Assembly (NCBI RefSeq): GCF_023073415.1
Contig: NZ_JADPJL010000005.1
Coordinates: forward strand, 434,001-498,000
Direction of reading: 5' to 3'
Source of the DNA: Bradyrhizobium sp. 190
GTDB lineage: Bacteria; Pseudomonadota; Alphaproteobacteria; Rhizobiales; Xanthobacteraceae
Length of the DNA: 64,000 nucleotides
Position 1 is the first letter of the stretch. Every line of letters begins with the position of its first letter. A model generated the notes under the pieces. That model saw only the letters and a list, made by a program, of their open reading frames with translations, was not told where the DNA came from and ran no database searches. The translations under genes were made by a program, and so were the position numbers. Positions 8,138-15,846 of the stretch are shown one piece after another.

Positions 8138-8153
8138 ATAACCTTTGGGTTAT
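8138..8153. promoter_or_regulatory. Candidate ArsR operator palindrome
   Basis: ATAACC-TTTG-GGTTAT is a perfect 6-bp inverted repeat with a 4-bp spacer, just upstream of the arsR-type start codon. Size and placement suit a winged-helix repressor dimer. Further AT-rich sequence with CCATAAC and TATGGGTTAG lies at about 8161-8186 and could hold the promoter. Confidence 0.45.
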
Positions 8154-8395
8154 TGATTGATCCATAACTACAGAGATATGGGTTAGTCAAGTCGAAAAGC
8201 GTGAGGCTGTAGCCGGTAGTTCTACCCCCGGGAACCGCCGGTTCTTGAGCTTACTATATCCCGCTGGTTATGCCTCACTGTCTGCTCTCGCGGCCATCCG
8301 CGAAGCGAGCTGCGGGCGCGAACGCCAGCGACATGATCGTTGGCTCGTTGTCGAAGACGGGCGGCATGACCATGTAGGACAGGGAGGTGAGGCTC

Positions 8396-9031
8396 ATGGG
8401 AGATGCCAGCCGTCAGGCCCATTGGGAGACCGTCTACGCTACCAAGGGCGAGAACGAGGTCAGCTGGTTTCAGCAAAGCCCGGCGCCTTCGCTCGACTTG
8501 ATCGGGCAGGCAGGCGCCACGCGTAAGTCGGCCATCATCGACATTGGCGGCGGCGTTTCGCGGCTGGTCGACAATCTCGTCGAGCAGGGGTTTGAGGATG
8601 TCACCGTGCTCGATCTGTCGGACGCGGCATTGGCTGCCGCAAGAAGCCGCCTTGAGAGCCATGTTGGCGCCAGCGCCGAGCGCGTTAGCTGGATCGTTGC
8701 GGACGCGACGACCTGGGAGCCGGCCAGGGCCTACGACATCTGGCACGACCGGGCGGCGTTCCACTTTCTCACCGACGCAAGCGATCGCGCCGGCTATATC
8801 GCCCGCCTTGAGCGGGGCCTGAAAATCGGCGGGCACGCCATCATCGCCACCTTCGCGCTCGACGGACCTGAAAAGTGCAGCGGCCTGCCGGTCGCACGCT
8901 ATGACAGTGCGAGCCTCGGACAGACGCTCGGCGCCACATTCAAGCTGGTCCACACGCAGCGGCACGAACACGCGACCCCGTGGGAGTCCCGACAGATCTT
9001 CCAGTTCAGCGTATTCAGGCGCGAGGGTTAA
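8396..9031 (+). CDS. Class I SAM-dependent methyltransferase
   Basis: 211 aa. The ATG at 8396 is preferred because AGGGAGG ends nine bases upstream; an in-frame GTG at 8387 overlaps that ribosome site. The Rossmann-fold motifs are clear: IIDIGGGVSRLVDNL (motif I), VTVLDLSDAALAAAR, VSWIVADATTW, and YDIWHDRAAFHFLTD in the motif IV region. Substrate unknown. It converges on the copper-storage protein gene at 9051, with only 19 nt between them. Confidence 0.82.
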   Translation: MGDASRQAHWETVYATKGENEVSWFQQSPAPSLDLIGQAGATRKSAIIDIGGGVSRLVDNLVEQGFEDVTVLDLSDAALAAARSRLESHVGASAERVSWIVADATTWEPARAYDIWHDRAAFHFLTDASDRAGYIARLERGLKIGGHAIIATFALDGPEKCSGLPVARYDSASLGQTLGATFKLVHTQRHEHATPWESRQIFQFSVFRREG

Positions 9032-9050
9032 CTCGCGCCCGCCTCGCGCG

Positions 9051-9455
9051 CTAATGCGCCATGCCGCGTGCCAATTCCTGGCAGGCCTCCATGCAGCGGC
9101 GGCAGCTTTCCGCGCAGATGCGGCAATGTTCATGCATGGCGGCGTGCTTCTGGCACTCCTCCGCGCAAAGCCGGCAGGCGGCGGCGCAGACGCTGAGCAT
9201 GCGGCGCATCACTTCGTCGTCGGAGCCTGTCCGGCGGGTCATGATGCGGCCGGTGATGTTGCAGATGTCGGCGCAATCCAGGTCCAGTCGGATACACTGG
9301 GTCAGCTCCTGCACCATGCGCTCCGACAGGCAGGCGTCGGCGCAGGAGGTGCAGGTCTGGGCGCAGGAATAACATTCCTCGATGCAGCGGATCAGGGCGT
9401 CGTCGATCTGGCCCTGGACGGCCGGGTGGGTGCCGATCATTTCGCGGGCGTGCAT
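9051..9455 (-). CDS. Four-helix-bundle copper-storage protein, Csp3-like
   Basis: 134 aa from the ATG at 9455, with AAGGAG upstream. The protein has 18 cysteines, mostly in CxxxC and CxxC spacings along predicted helices (ECYSCAQTCTSCADAC, then CAAACRLCAEEC and CRICAESCRRCMEAC), plus several His. This is the DUF326/Csp pattern, in which Cys thiolates line the core of a four-helix bundle and hold many Cu(I) ions. There is no signal peptide, which fits the cytosolic Csp3 branch. No copper-responsive regulator was recognised next to it. Confidence 0.85.
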   Translation of the reverse strand: MHAREMIGTHPAVQGQIDDALIRCIEECYSCAQTCTSCADACLSERMVQELTQCIRLDLDCADICNITGRIMTRRTGSDDEVMRRMLSVCAAACRLCAEECQKHAAMHEHCRICAESCRRCMEACQELARGMAH

Positions 9456-9725
9456 GGTGGGCTCCTTGCTTGACGGCCAGCGCAAGCGGGGCGGCCGCTA
9501 CTTCAAGCCGCAGCGACCGAAAATGTTCTGGCCTCCGCATTAATGCCGGCGCGCTGGATCAGACCCGATTGGTCCAACGCAACGTGGTGCATTGGAATTA
9601 TGTCAACGAAACCCGCGGCTTCGTGATGGAACAGACTGGATTATGCGAAAATTGTCCCCGCGAACGCTCGATCCACCTTGCCGGCTGCTGGTGGTATTTT
9701 TGATCGTCGGAAGGGTTCGGGAGCC

Positions 9726-10337
9726 ATGGGCTTCTACAACGATGTCATCCTGCCGAAGGTTTGCGATCTCGCGATGCGGAACAAGCAACTTCGGCCGTAT
9801 CGCGAGCGGGTGATCGGCGCGGCCGAAGGCCGCGTGCTCGAGATCGGGATCGGTTCGGGTCGGAATTTGCCCTTCTATCGGTCGCAAGTAACGGAATTGC
9901 TGGCGCTGGAGCCGTCTCCTCAACTCACGGCAATGGCTCGTCATGCTCTGCATCCGGGCATGCATGTCAGCTTCGTCGAAGCGTCAGCAGAAGCCATTCC
10001 ACTCGATGATCGCAGCGTTGATACCGTTGTGACCACCTGGACCCTGTGCAGCATTCCAGATGCCGCCATGGCGCTCACCGAAATGCGTCGCGTGCTTCGG
10101 CCGAGCGGCAAGCTCTTGTTCGTGGAGCATGGCATGGCGCCGGACAAGAGTGTGCGGCGATGGCAGGACTGGCTGACGCCTGCCTGGAAATGCATCAGTG
10201 GCGGCTGTCATCTCAATCGACCCGTCAGCGCGATGATCGAAAGTGCCGGCTTCAGGATCGATCGGGTGGAAACGGGCTATATGCCCGGACCCAAGCCGAT
10301 GACTTTCATGTATGAGGGCACCGCGCGACCAAACTAG
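9726..10337 (+). CDS. Class I methyltransferase, UbiE/METTL7-like
   Basis: 203 aa. The ATG at 9726 follows a GA-rich stretch (GGAAGGGTTCGGGAG); an upstream extension in the same frame has no convincing ribosome site. Motif I is VLEIGIGSGRNLPFY, the acidic loop is LLALEPSPQL, then IPLDDRSVDTVVTTWTLCSI and EMRRVLRPSGKLLFVEHG, as in UbiE, phospholipid N-methyltransferase and METTL7-type enzymes. The C-terminus contains WKCISGGCHLNRPV. The substrate could be a lipid, quinone or small thiol. Confidence 0.82.
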   Translation: MGFYNDVILPKVCDLAMRNKQLRPYRERVIGAAEGRVLEIGIGSGRNLPFYRSQVTELLALEPSPQLTAMARHALHPGMHVSFVEASAEAIPLDDRSVDTVVTTWTLCSIPDAAMALTEMRRVLRPSGKLLFVEHGMAPDKSVRRWQDWLTPAWKCISGGCHLNRPVSAMIESAGFRIDRVETGYMPGPKPMTFMYEGTARPN

Positions 10338-10582
10338 CGGCATAGCGGACATGGCCCGACTTGCTGTTGGCTTGACCCGGTCGCGAATGACCTAATCGGC
10401 CCTGTCGCCCGGCAGCCATTTCGCAGGGAAATTCGTCTCATTGGCAAGTAAGCCGCTCCGGAGGGTCGCTCTGGCTGAAGGCACCTCATCCGCGGTAGGA
10501 TTGTTCGCCGGCGGCGCCCGAATGGCTCGCCTGCACACTGTTAGAGGGAGGCAAACATCCAACGCTAGAGAGGAGGTCGACA

Positions 10583-11698
10583 ATGAAAATCAGTTCGCTT
10601 ACGGGGACGGCTCTGGTCGCGGCAGTCACTGCCACATTGGCGCTGGCCGTCACGGCGCATGCGCAGCAGGCTCGAACACTAAAGGTCCAATCGGCAGTGC
10701 CACCGTCGTCCACGGCGCAGGATGCCTTGAAGTTCTTCGCTGACCGGGTGGACAAGTTGACAGCGGGCCAGCTCAAGATCGAGGCGTTGCCGGGCGGTGC
10801 GATCGTCCCGCCGTTCGAGATTCTCGACGCAGCGCACAAGAAGGTTATCGATGGCGCCTGGGGCATCTCCTACTGGTGGTTCGGCAAGAACAAGGCTGCG
10901 ACCCTGTTCGCCAATACGCCTGCCGGTATTGCCGGCATGGATCCTGTCGACTTCATCGGCTGGGTATACGAGGGCGGGGGCCTCGATCTGTGGAATGAGT
11001 TCTACCAGAAGGAGCTCAAGCTCAACCTGGTCGCGTTCCCCAGCATGCCGCCGAGCCCGCAGGCGCTCGGCTGGTTCAAGCGTCCGATCAAGGACCTCAA
11101 CGACTTCCGCGGCATGAAGTGCCGACAGACGGGCATCGTTGCCGAACTCTATTCCAAGATGGGCATGGCCGTCGTCAACATGCCGGGCGGTGAGATCCTG
11201 CCGGCGGCTGAGCGCGGTACCATCGACTGTGCCGAGTGGGTCGGCGGCATCGAGGATCAGCGGCTCGGGTTGCACACCGTGTGGAAGTTCCACTACACGC
11301 CCGGCATGCACGAGAGCGCATCCGTGGCCGAGATGGCCTTCAACAAGGACGTTTGGGACAGCCTGCCGGACCAGAACAGGGAGGCCATCAAGTCGGCGCT
11401 TTCGGAAACGTTTCTCCGCTGGTGGGCGAGTTATCAGCGGCAGAACGCGGACGCGATTGCCGAATTCGCGGAGAAGCACAGCGTGAAGCTGCTGACCACG
11501 CCGGCCGAGATCAACCAGGCCTTCCTCAAGACCTGGGATGAATTCGCTGCCGCCGAGTCGGCCAAGAATCCGTTCTTCAAGAAGGTCTACGACTCCCAGA
11601 AGGCGTATGCCGCCAAGGTGGTGCCGGCCAAGCGCTTCATGTTCCCGCCCTACGCTTTTCAGGCGGACTATTACTGGCCGCCAAAGGAGGGCAAGTAG
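10583..11698 (+). CDS. TRAP transporter substrate-binding protein (DctP/TakP type)
   Basis: 371 aa with a signal peptide ending TAHAQQ and AGGAGG five bases before the ATG. DctP hallmarks are LTAGQLKIEALPGGAIVPPF, the central FRGMKCRQTGI and WVGGIEDQRLGL, and the EFYQKELKLNLVAFP region. Overall it resembles the TakP/FcbT1 branch that binds 2-oxo acids or aromatic acids. The cognate permease genes (DctM 11748, DctQ 13286) lie immediately downstream on the opposite strand, so receptor and permease are transcribed toward each other. Confidence 0.9.
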   Translation: MKISSLTGTALVAAVTATLALAVTAHAQQARTLKVQSAVPPSSTAQDALKFFADRVDKLTAGQLKIEALPGGAIVPPFEILDAAHKKVIDGAWGISYWWFGKNKAATLFANTPAGIAGMDPVDFIGWVYEGGGLDLWNEFYQKELKLNLVAFPSMPPSPQALGWFKRPIKDLNDFRGMKCRQTGIVAELYSKMGMAVVNMPGGEILPAAERGTIDCAEWVGGIEDQRLGLHTVWKFHYTPGMHESASVAEMAFNKDVWDSLPDQNREAIKSALSETFLRWWASYQRQNADAIAEFAEKHSVKLLTTPAEINQAFLKTWDEFAAAESAKNPFFKKVYDSQKAYAAKVVPAKRFMFPPYAFQADYYWPPKEGK

Positions 11699-11721
11699 CA
11701 GCGGGGGAATACCAAATCGAG

Positions 11722-11741
11722 GGGCGGCGGCAGCGCCGCCC
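11722..11741. terminator. Strong hairpin between convergent TRAP genes
   Basis: GGGCGGCG-GCAG-CGCCGCCC is a perfect 8-bp GC stem with a tetraloop. It lies between the dctP-type stop (11698) and the dctM-type stop (11748). A short TTGTTG follows on the plus strand. It probably serves both directions. Confidence 0.7.
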
Positions 11742-11747
11742 TTGTTG

Positions 11748-13283
11748 CTATCTCACCGCATGCGGCAGCCACAGCGCGATTTGCGGCCACACCAGCAGCA
11801 GGATGAGGACGAAGGCCTGGATCACCATGTAGTCGGCCATGCCCTTGTAGATCGTGGAGAGGCTCCAGTTCGGCACGACGTTGCGCAGATAGTAGGCCGA
11901 CATGGCGACGGGCGGACTGAGATAAGCGGTCTGCATGTTGACGGCGGTAAGCGTGCCGAACCAGATCAGCAGGTCGAGCTTGCCGAGGCCCAACTGGAGC
12001 TTTTCCACCACCGGCAGGGCGATCGGCAGGAACACCAGGATGATCACGGGCCATTCGAACGGCCATCCGAGCACGAAGAAGATCGCCATGATGAGAGCGA
12101 GCTTCCACCAGTCGCTCAGCGGAACGGCGAGCAGGTAGTTGGTGATCAGACTGGCCGAGCCGAGCTTGGTGAAGACGGCGCCGAACACGGTTGAGGCCAC
12201 TGCCAGGAACAGCACCATAGCGGAGGTCACCATCGTGCCGATGCCGGCATTCGTGAGCGACTGCACGCTAAGCCGGCGATACACGAGCGCCAGGATGGCG
12301 GCGCCGAAGGCTCCGCAGGAGGCGGCCTCGGTCGGCGTCGCCAGGCCGCCGACAATGGTGCCAAGCGTAAAGCCGATCAGCGCGCTCAGCGGTGCGATAC
12401 CCAGCACGACAGCTCGGAAATAGGCGTTGCGGACGTAGGCCCACGCCGCCAGCAGCGCCGGCACCAGCGCCGCAACCGACACGCTGATCCCGCCGATCGT
12501 CACCGCGAGAGACGGGGCGCGGGTAACGCCGAGCAGCAGATAGATGAGCAGATAGACAATCGCCACGAGGCAGAGAAGCGCCAGGATCAGTACCGGTATT
12601 CCTACCCTCTCGGTGGTCATCTCCTTGTAGGCGGCTTCGCGCTCCTCCATCGTCATGGCCGGACCGAGCTTGGGATTGAGGAAGCTTCGGGTCAGCGTGC
12701 AGGCGATGTAGCAGCCGGCGAGCAGAAAGCCGGGCCCGAACGCCGCCGAATAGAGCAGGTTGACGGGAACGCCCATGACCGGGCCCATCACCACCAGCAT
12801 GACGCTGGGTGGAATGAGAATTCCGAGCGTGCCGCCGGCAGCGATGGCGCCCGAGGAGAGCCGGGCGTCGTAGCCGGTCTTGATCATCATCGGCGCGGCC
12901 ATGATGCCGAGCACCGTGACGGCCGCGCCGACGATGCCGGTCGCCATGGCGAAGATGGTCGCCGTCAGGATCACCGCCAGATAGAGCGAGCCGCGTACCG
13001 GTGCCAGCAGGCTGCGCATGGCCCCGAACAGGCGCTCCATCAGCCCGGCCTGTTCGGTCATGTAGCCCATGAAGATGAACAGCGGCACGGCCGGAAAGAT
13101 CTCGTCCTTCATCGTGCCCCAGATCTGCAGGTAGCTCAGGTTGAAGGTCTGCTCCCAGCCTAATCCCAAACCGCCGAAGATGATGGCGAGAAACAGCAGC
13201 GTGAAGGAGATCGGGAATCCGATGAAGATGACGGCGACCATGCAGACGAGCATGATGAGGCCCAGGAGCTCGGAATAGCTCAT
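11748..13283 (-). CDS. TRAP transporter large permease (DctM type)
   Basis: 511 aa from the ATG at 13283 (MSYSELLGLIMLVCM). About a dozen hydrophobic segments are visible. DctM-typical motifs are present: FIFMGYMTEQAGLMERLF, GTLGILIPPSVMLVVMG and LGWPFEWPVIILVFLP. It is the membrane channel of a Na+- or H+-coupled TRAP importer. It starts three bases after the dctQ-type stop, so the two are coupled. Between residues about 230 and 330 there is an extra membrane-rich insertion compared with the second DctM in this window (472 aa). Confidence 0.92.
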   Translation of the reverse strand: MSYSELLGLIMLVCMVAVIFIGFPISFTLLFLAIIFGGLGLGWEQTFNLSYLQIWGTMKDEIFPAVPLFIFMGYMTEQAGLMERLFGAMRSLLAPVRGSLYLAVILTATIFAMATGIVGAAVTVLGIMAAPMMIKTGYDARLSSGAIAAGGTLGILIPPSVMLVVMGPVMGVPVNLLYSAAFGPGFLLAGCYIACTLTRSFLNPKLGPAMTMEEREAAYKEMTTERVGIPVLILALLCLVAIVYLLIYLLLGVTRAPSLAVTIGGISVSVAALVPALLAAWAYVRNAYFRAVVLGIAPLSALIGFTLGTIVGGLATPTEAASCGAFGAAILALVYRRLSVQSLTNAGIGTMVTSAMVLFLAVASTVFGAVFTKLGSASLITNYLLAVPLSDWWKLALIMAIFFVLGWPFEWPVIILVFLPIALPVVEKLQLGLGKLDLLIWFGTLTAVNMQTAYLSPPVAMSAYYLRNVVPNWSLSTIYKGMADYMVIQAFVLILLLVWPQIALWLPHAVR

Positions 13284-13285
13284 GT

Positions 13286-13873
13286 TCAGACCTCGATCCT
13301 CTCGTGCCTGGTCAGGAATTCGCCGGTGCGCCACGCCCACAGGCTCTTCATGAGCTCCGAGATGCCCTGCAGTGACAGCATGAAGGCGGTGAGCGGGATA
13401 ACCCCGCGCAGCGGCCACAATATCGGCGTCCAGGCTCCGGAGCTTGAGCGCTCGTCGATCGAAATCGAGTAAAGGAAATCATCGATCGAGATATAGAACA
13501 GCACGGCCATCGTCGGCAGGAAGAACAGGATGAAGGCAAGGCTGTCGATCATGCCTTTGGTCCGGTCCGAGAACCCGTCCCACAGCATGTCGGTGCGCAC
13601 GTGAGCACCCTTGAGAAGCGCCAGCGCCGATCCCAGCATGAAGAGCGCCGCATACGACATGGTCGTCACGTCGAGCGCCCAGACGGTAGGGCTTCTGAAG
13701 AAGTAGCGGGCGAAAACCTCGAAAACGTTGGCGAACACCAAGGGAATGATGAGAAGCACGAAGAGGTGGCCGGTCCACTCCGTGAACTTGTCGATGGTAC
13801 GAATAACGGCCAAATAGCCCCGGGGTGGCGTCGGCCTTGGCGACGACGAGACACTGGTCATTACAGTGGCCAT
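13286..13873 (-). CDS. TRAP transporter small permease (DctQ type)
   Basis: 195 aa from the ATG at 13873 with GAGGG eight bases upstream. It has four predicted membrane segments and DctQ features: VFARYFFRSPTVWALDVT, MLGSALALLKGAHVRTDM and the final amphipathic TAFMLSLQGISELMKSLW. It forms the integral membrane domain with the DctM protein encoded next. The N-terminal ~20 residues are Ser/Pro-rich and cytosolic. Confidence 0.9.
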   Translation of the reverse strand: MATVMTSVSSSPRPTPPRGYLAVIRTIDKFTEWTGHLFVLLIIPLVFANVFEVFARYFFRSPTVWALDVTTMSYAALFMLGSALALLKGAHVRTDMLWDGFSDRTKGMIDSLAFILFFLPTMAVLFYISIDDFLYSISIDERSSSGAWTPILWPLRGVIPLTAFMLSLQGISELMKSLWAWRTGEFLTRHERIEV

Positions 13874-14331
13874 CAATTGACCCTCAGACGCAGCCCGATC
13901 GTGAACCCGTGAAAAACTGGCCGCACTATCCATTGCGACCGATCAGTCGCCGTCGAGCGATCCGGTGGAATGTTACTTTAGCGGCGATCTCGGCGCCAGC
14001 GGCTGGATAGCCGTCGCAGCCGCCCCCAGGAGCGCGGACAGCCATCCAGCCGCTAGACCGAGCACGAGGACCTCGGGGCCTATATCCCTTGGTGGAGGGA
14101 CGGGTGTCTTCTGGAGCGCCAATCTTCTGGATGAGGCTGTCCAATGGTGCCGGCATGGCGGGCTCGCTCACACGACGAGCGGCAGTTCAACTTCTGATAA
14201 ATGACCGCTGCTGGCACATCGCGTCATTTTCGCTGCGATGCGGAATTTGGACGCTGTCGGGGCATGGCGGACGTCGAGTAAGCCACATCAATCAATCTCG
14301 ACTTACCTAGCCAATCGGCTCGTTCGGCCCG
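13874..14331. other. 458-bp gap without a convincing gene
   Basis: No reading frame here has a ribosome site and coding character. It contains an 11-bp inverted repeat, AGCGGCTGGAT at 13998-14008 and its complement at 14044-14054, separated by 35 bp, and a short repeat-like segment at 14201-14281 listed separately. The promoter of the dctQ-dctM operon must lie in the left part. Confidence 0.6.
14201..14281 (+). repeat. Possible degenerate copy of a rhizobial intergenic repeat
   Basis: The segment reads as a 26-codon frame (MTAAGTSRHF...GMADVE). It resembles tiny, highly repeated frames that I remember from Bradyrhizobium intergenic regions (patterns like GTKRT...F...KADI). There is only one copy in this window, so the call rests on memory and is weak. 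Confidence 0.3.
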
Positions 14332-15834
14332 TCAGCTTCGCACAATCGAGCCGGCGCGCCCGACCAGCCGCGCCAGTTGCTTGAAGCGGCTGCCGACGCG
14401 GTCGGCGACGAGATCGACCATGCGGTGTTCGAACATCAGCATCAGGTTGCGGCCGCTGGTACGGAAATGCGTCGCGGGCAACACGCCGGTGCGCGCCGCC
14501 GAAATCAGATGCGCGACGCGAAACGCCGCGCCGAGAATGCGGGCGCGTTCATCCATCGCGGGCGGCACCAGTTCGCGAATGCGGGCCGGCGGTTCGTTTT
14601 CCTCGCTTAAGCCCGCGTAACGGTAGAACACCGACAGCGCGACAAAGGCGCGGCCCTGATGGCTGATCGAGCCGAAATTGCCGTTGGTGATCAGGCTCAG
14701 CGTTTCCTCGCCCCGATGATCGGGATGCACGCGCCAGCCGACATCGGAGAGCAGGCAGGCGGCGTGGCGCAGGCGGCGGTCCTCCGCGGTCTCACGCAGC
14801 TTCACAACTCGCACCAGCCGATCCGTCCATGCGACCAGTTCCTCGGCGTGGCGCGCGGAGCGCGACAGCAGCCCGTTGAGGGTTTGGGCCGCGCAGATGA
14901 AGCCGTCCTTGGCGCGTTCCTGCGGCGGCAGCATCTCGTAGAGCAGGCCTTCGCGCACACCGAAGGTCGAAAACACGATCGTCTTCGGGCGGCCGACGCG
15001 GATGATGTATTCGAGCACCAGCGCGGCATAGGTCAGAAGCGGACGCCGTGCATCGGCGACCACTTCGATATCGGCGAGCATGTTGGCCGCCGCGAGCCGG
15101 CGCAGGCGCCGCGCGAAATCCAGCGCGTCGGCGGCCGGCAACTCATAGCCGTGCATCACCCGCAGCGGATAGCCGCTCTGGACGATGTGGATGCGCGCCA
15201 GCGCGCGCCAGGTGCCGCCGACCGCGTAGAAGGTGCGGCCACTGCCGGCCTTGAGCTGGGTCACGCCAGACAGATCGTTACTGACGATGCGTTCGGCGCG
15301 CTTCAGAGATTTGTCCGAGAGGTCCTGCAGCGCGAGGCTTCCGAGCGGCAGCGTGACGCCGCTGCTGACGCGGCTGCCATGCACGTCGATCAGTTCGAGC
15401 GAGCCGCCGCCGAGATCGCCGACGACGCCGTCAGGATTGTGGATGCCGGACACGACGCCGAGCGCGGATAGTTTCGCCTCGCGTGGCCCCGACAGGATTT
15501 CAATGGGAACGCCGCAGATGCGTTCGGCCTTGGCGATAAAGTCGGGACCATTGGAGGCGTCGCGGCAGGCCGCGGTGGCGATCGCATAGACGCGGCCGAC
15601 CTGCTGAATGCGGCACAGGGCACGAAACCGCCGTAGCGAGGTCAGGGCCTTGGCGACAGCGTCGGCCGACAGCAGGCCGGTACTCTGCACCTCGCGGCCG
15701 AGCCCGCACAGCGCCTTCTCGTTGAAGATGGTGACGAGGCTGCGCGTCATCGTCTCATAGACGACGAGACGAACCGAGTTCGAACCGATGTCGATGACGG
15801 CGACGCTGGAAGCGCGCTTGCGCGGTCGCTTCAC
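14332..15834 (-). CDS. ppx: Exopolyphosphatase / Ppx-GppA family
   Basis: 500 aa. The ASKHA-type phosphatase motifs are VAVIDIGSNSVRLVVYE near the N-terminus, YAIATAACRDASNG, and GVVGDLGGGSLELIDV. The C-terminal half is the helical HD-like region typical of Ppx proteins (HAACLLSDVGWRVHPDHRGE). The enzyme removes terminal phosphate from polyphosphate or pppGpp. It starts 12 nt after the ppk1 stop on the same strand, a natural polyphosphate synthesis/degradation pair. Confidence 0.93.
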   Translation of the reverse strand: MKRPRKRASSVAVIDIGSNSVRLVVYETMTRSLVTIFNEKALCGLGREVQSTGLLSADAVAKALTSLRRFRALCRIQQVGRVYAIATAACRDASNGPDFIAKAERICGVPIEILSGPREAKLSALGVVSGIHNPDGVVGDLGGGSLELIDVHGSRVSSGVTLPLGSLALQDLSDKSLKRAERIVSNDLSGVTQLKAGSGRTFYAVGGTWRALARIHIVQSGYPLRVMHGYELPAADALDFARRLRRLAAANMLADIEVVADARRPLLTYAALVLEYIIRVGRPKTIVFSTFGVREGLLYEMLPPQERAKDGFICAAQTLNGLLSRSARHAEELVAWTDRLVRVVKLRETAEDRRLRHAACLLSDVGWRVHPDHRGEETLSLITNGNFGSISHQGRAFVALSVFYRYAGLSEENEPPARIRELVPPAMDERARILGAAFRVAHLISAARTGVLPATHFRTSGRNLMLMFEHRMVDLVADRVGSRFKQLARLVGRAGSIVRS

Positions 15835-15846
15835 AGCCGCGGTCCC

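Noticed and set aside
8222..8395. Possible leader or riboswitch before the methyltransferase at 8396
   Set aside because: Only a small GAACC-GCC-GGTTC hairpin is present; no known riboswitch core was recognised.
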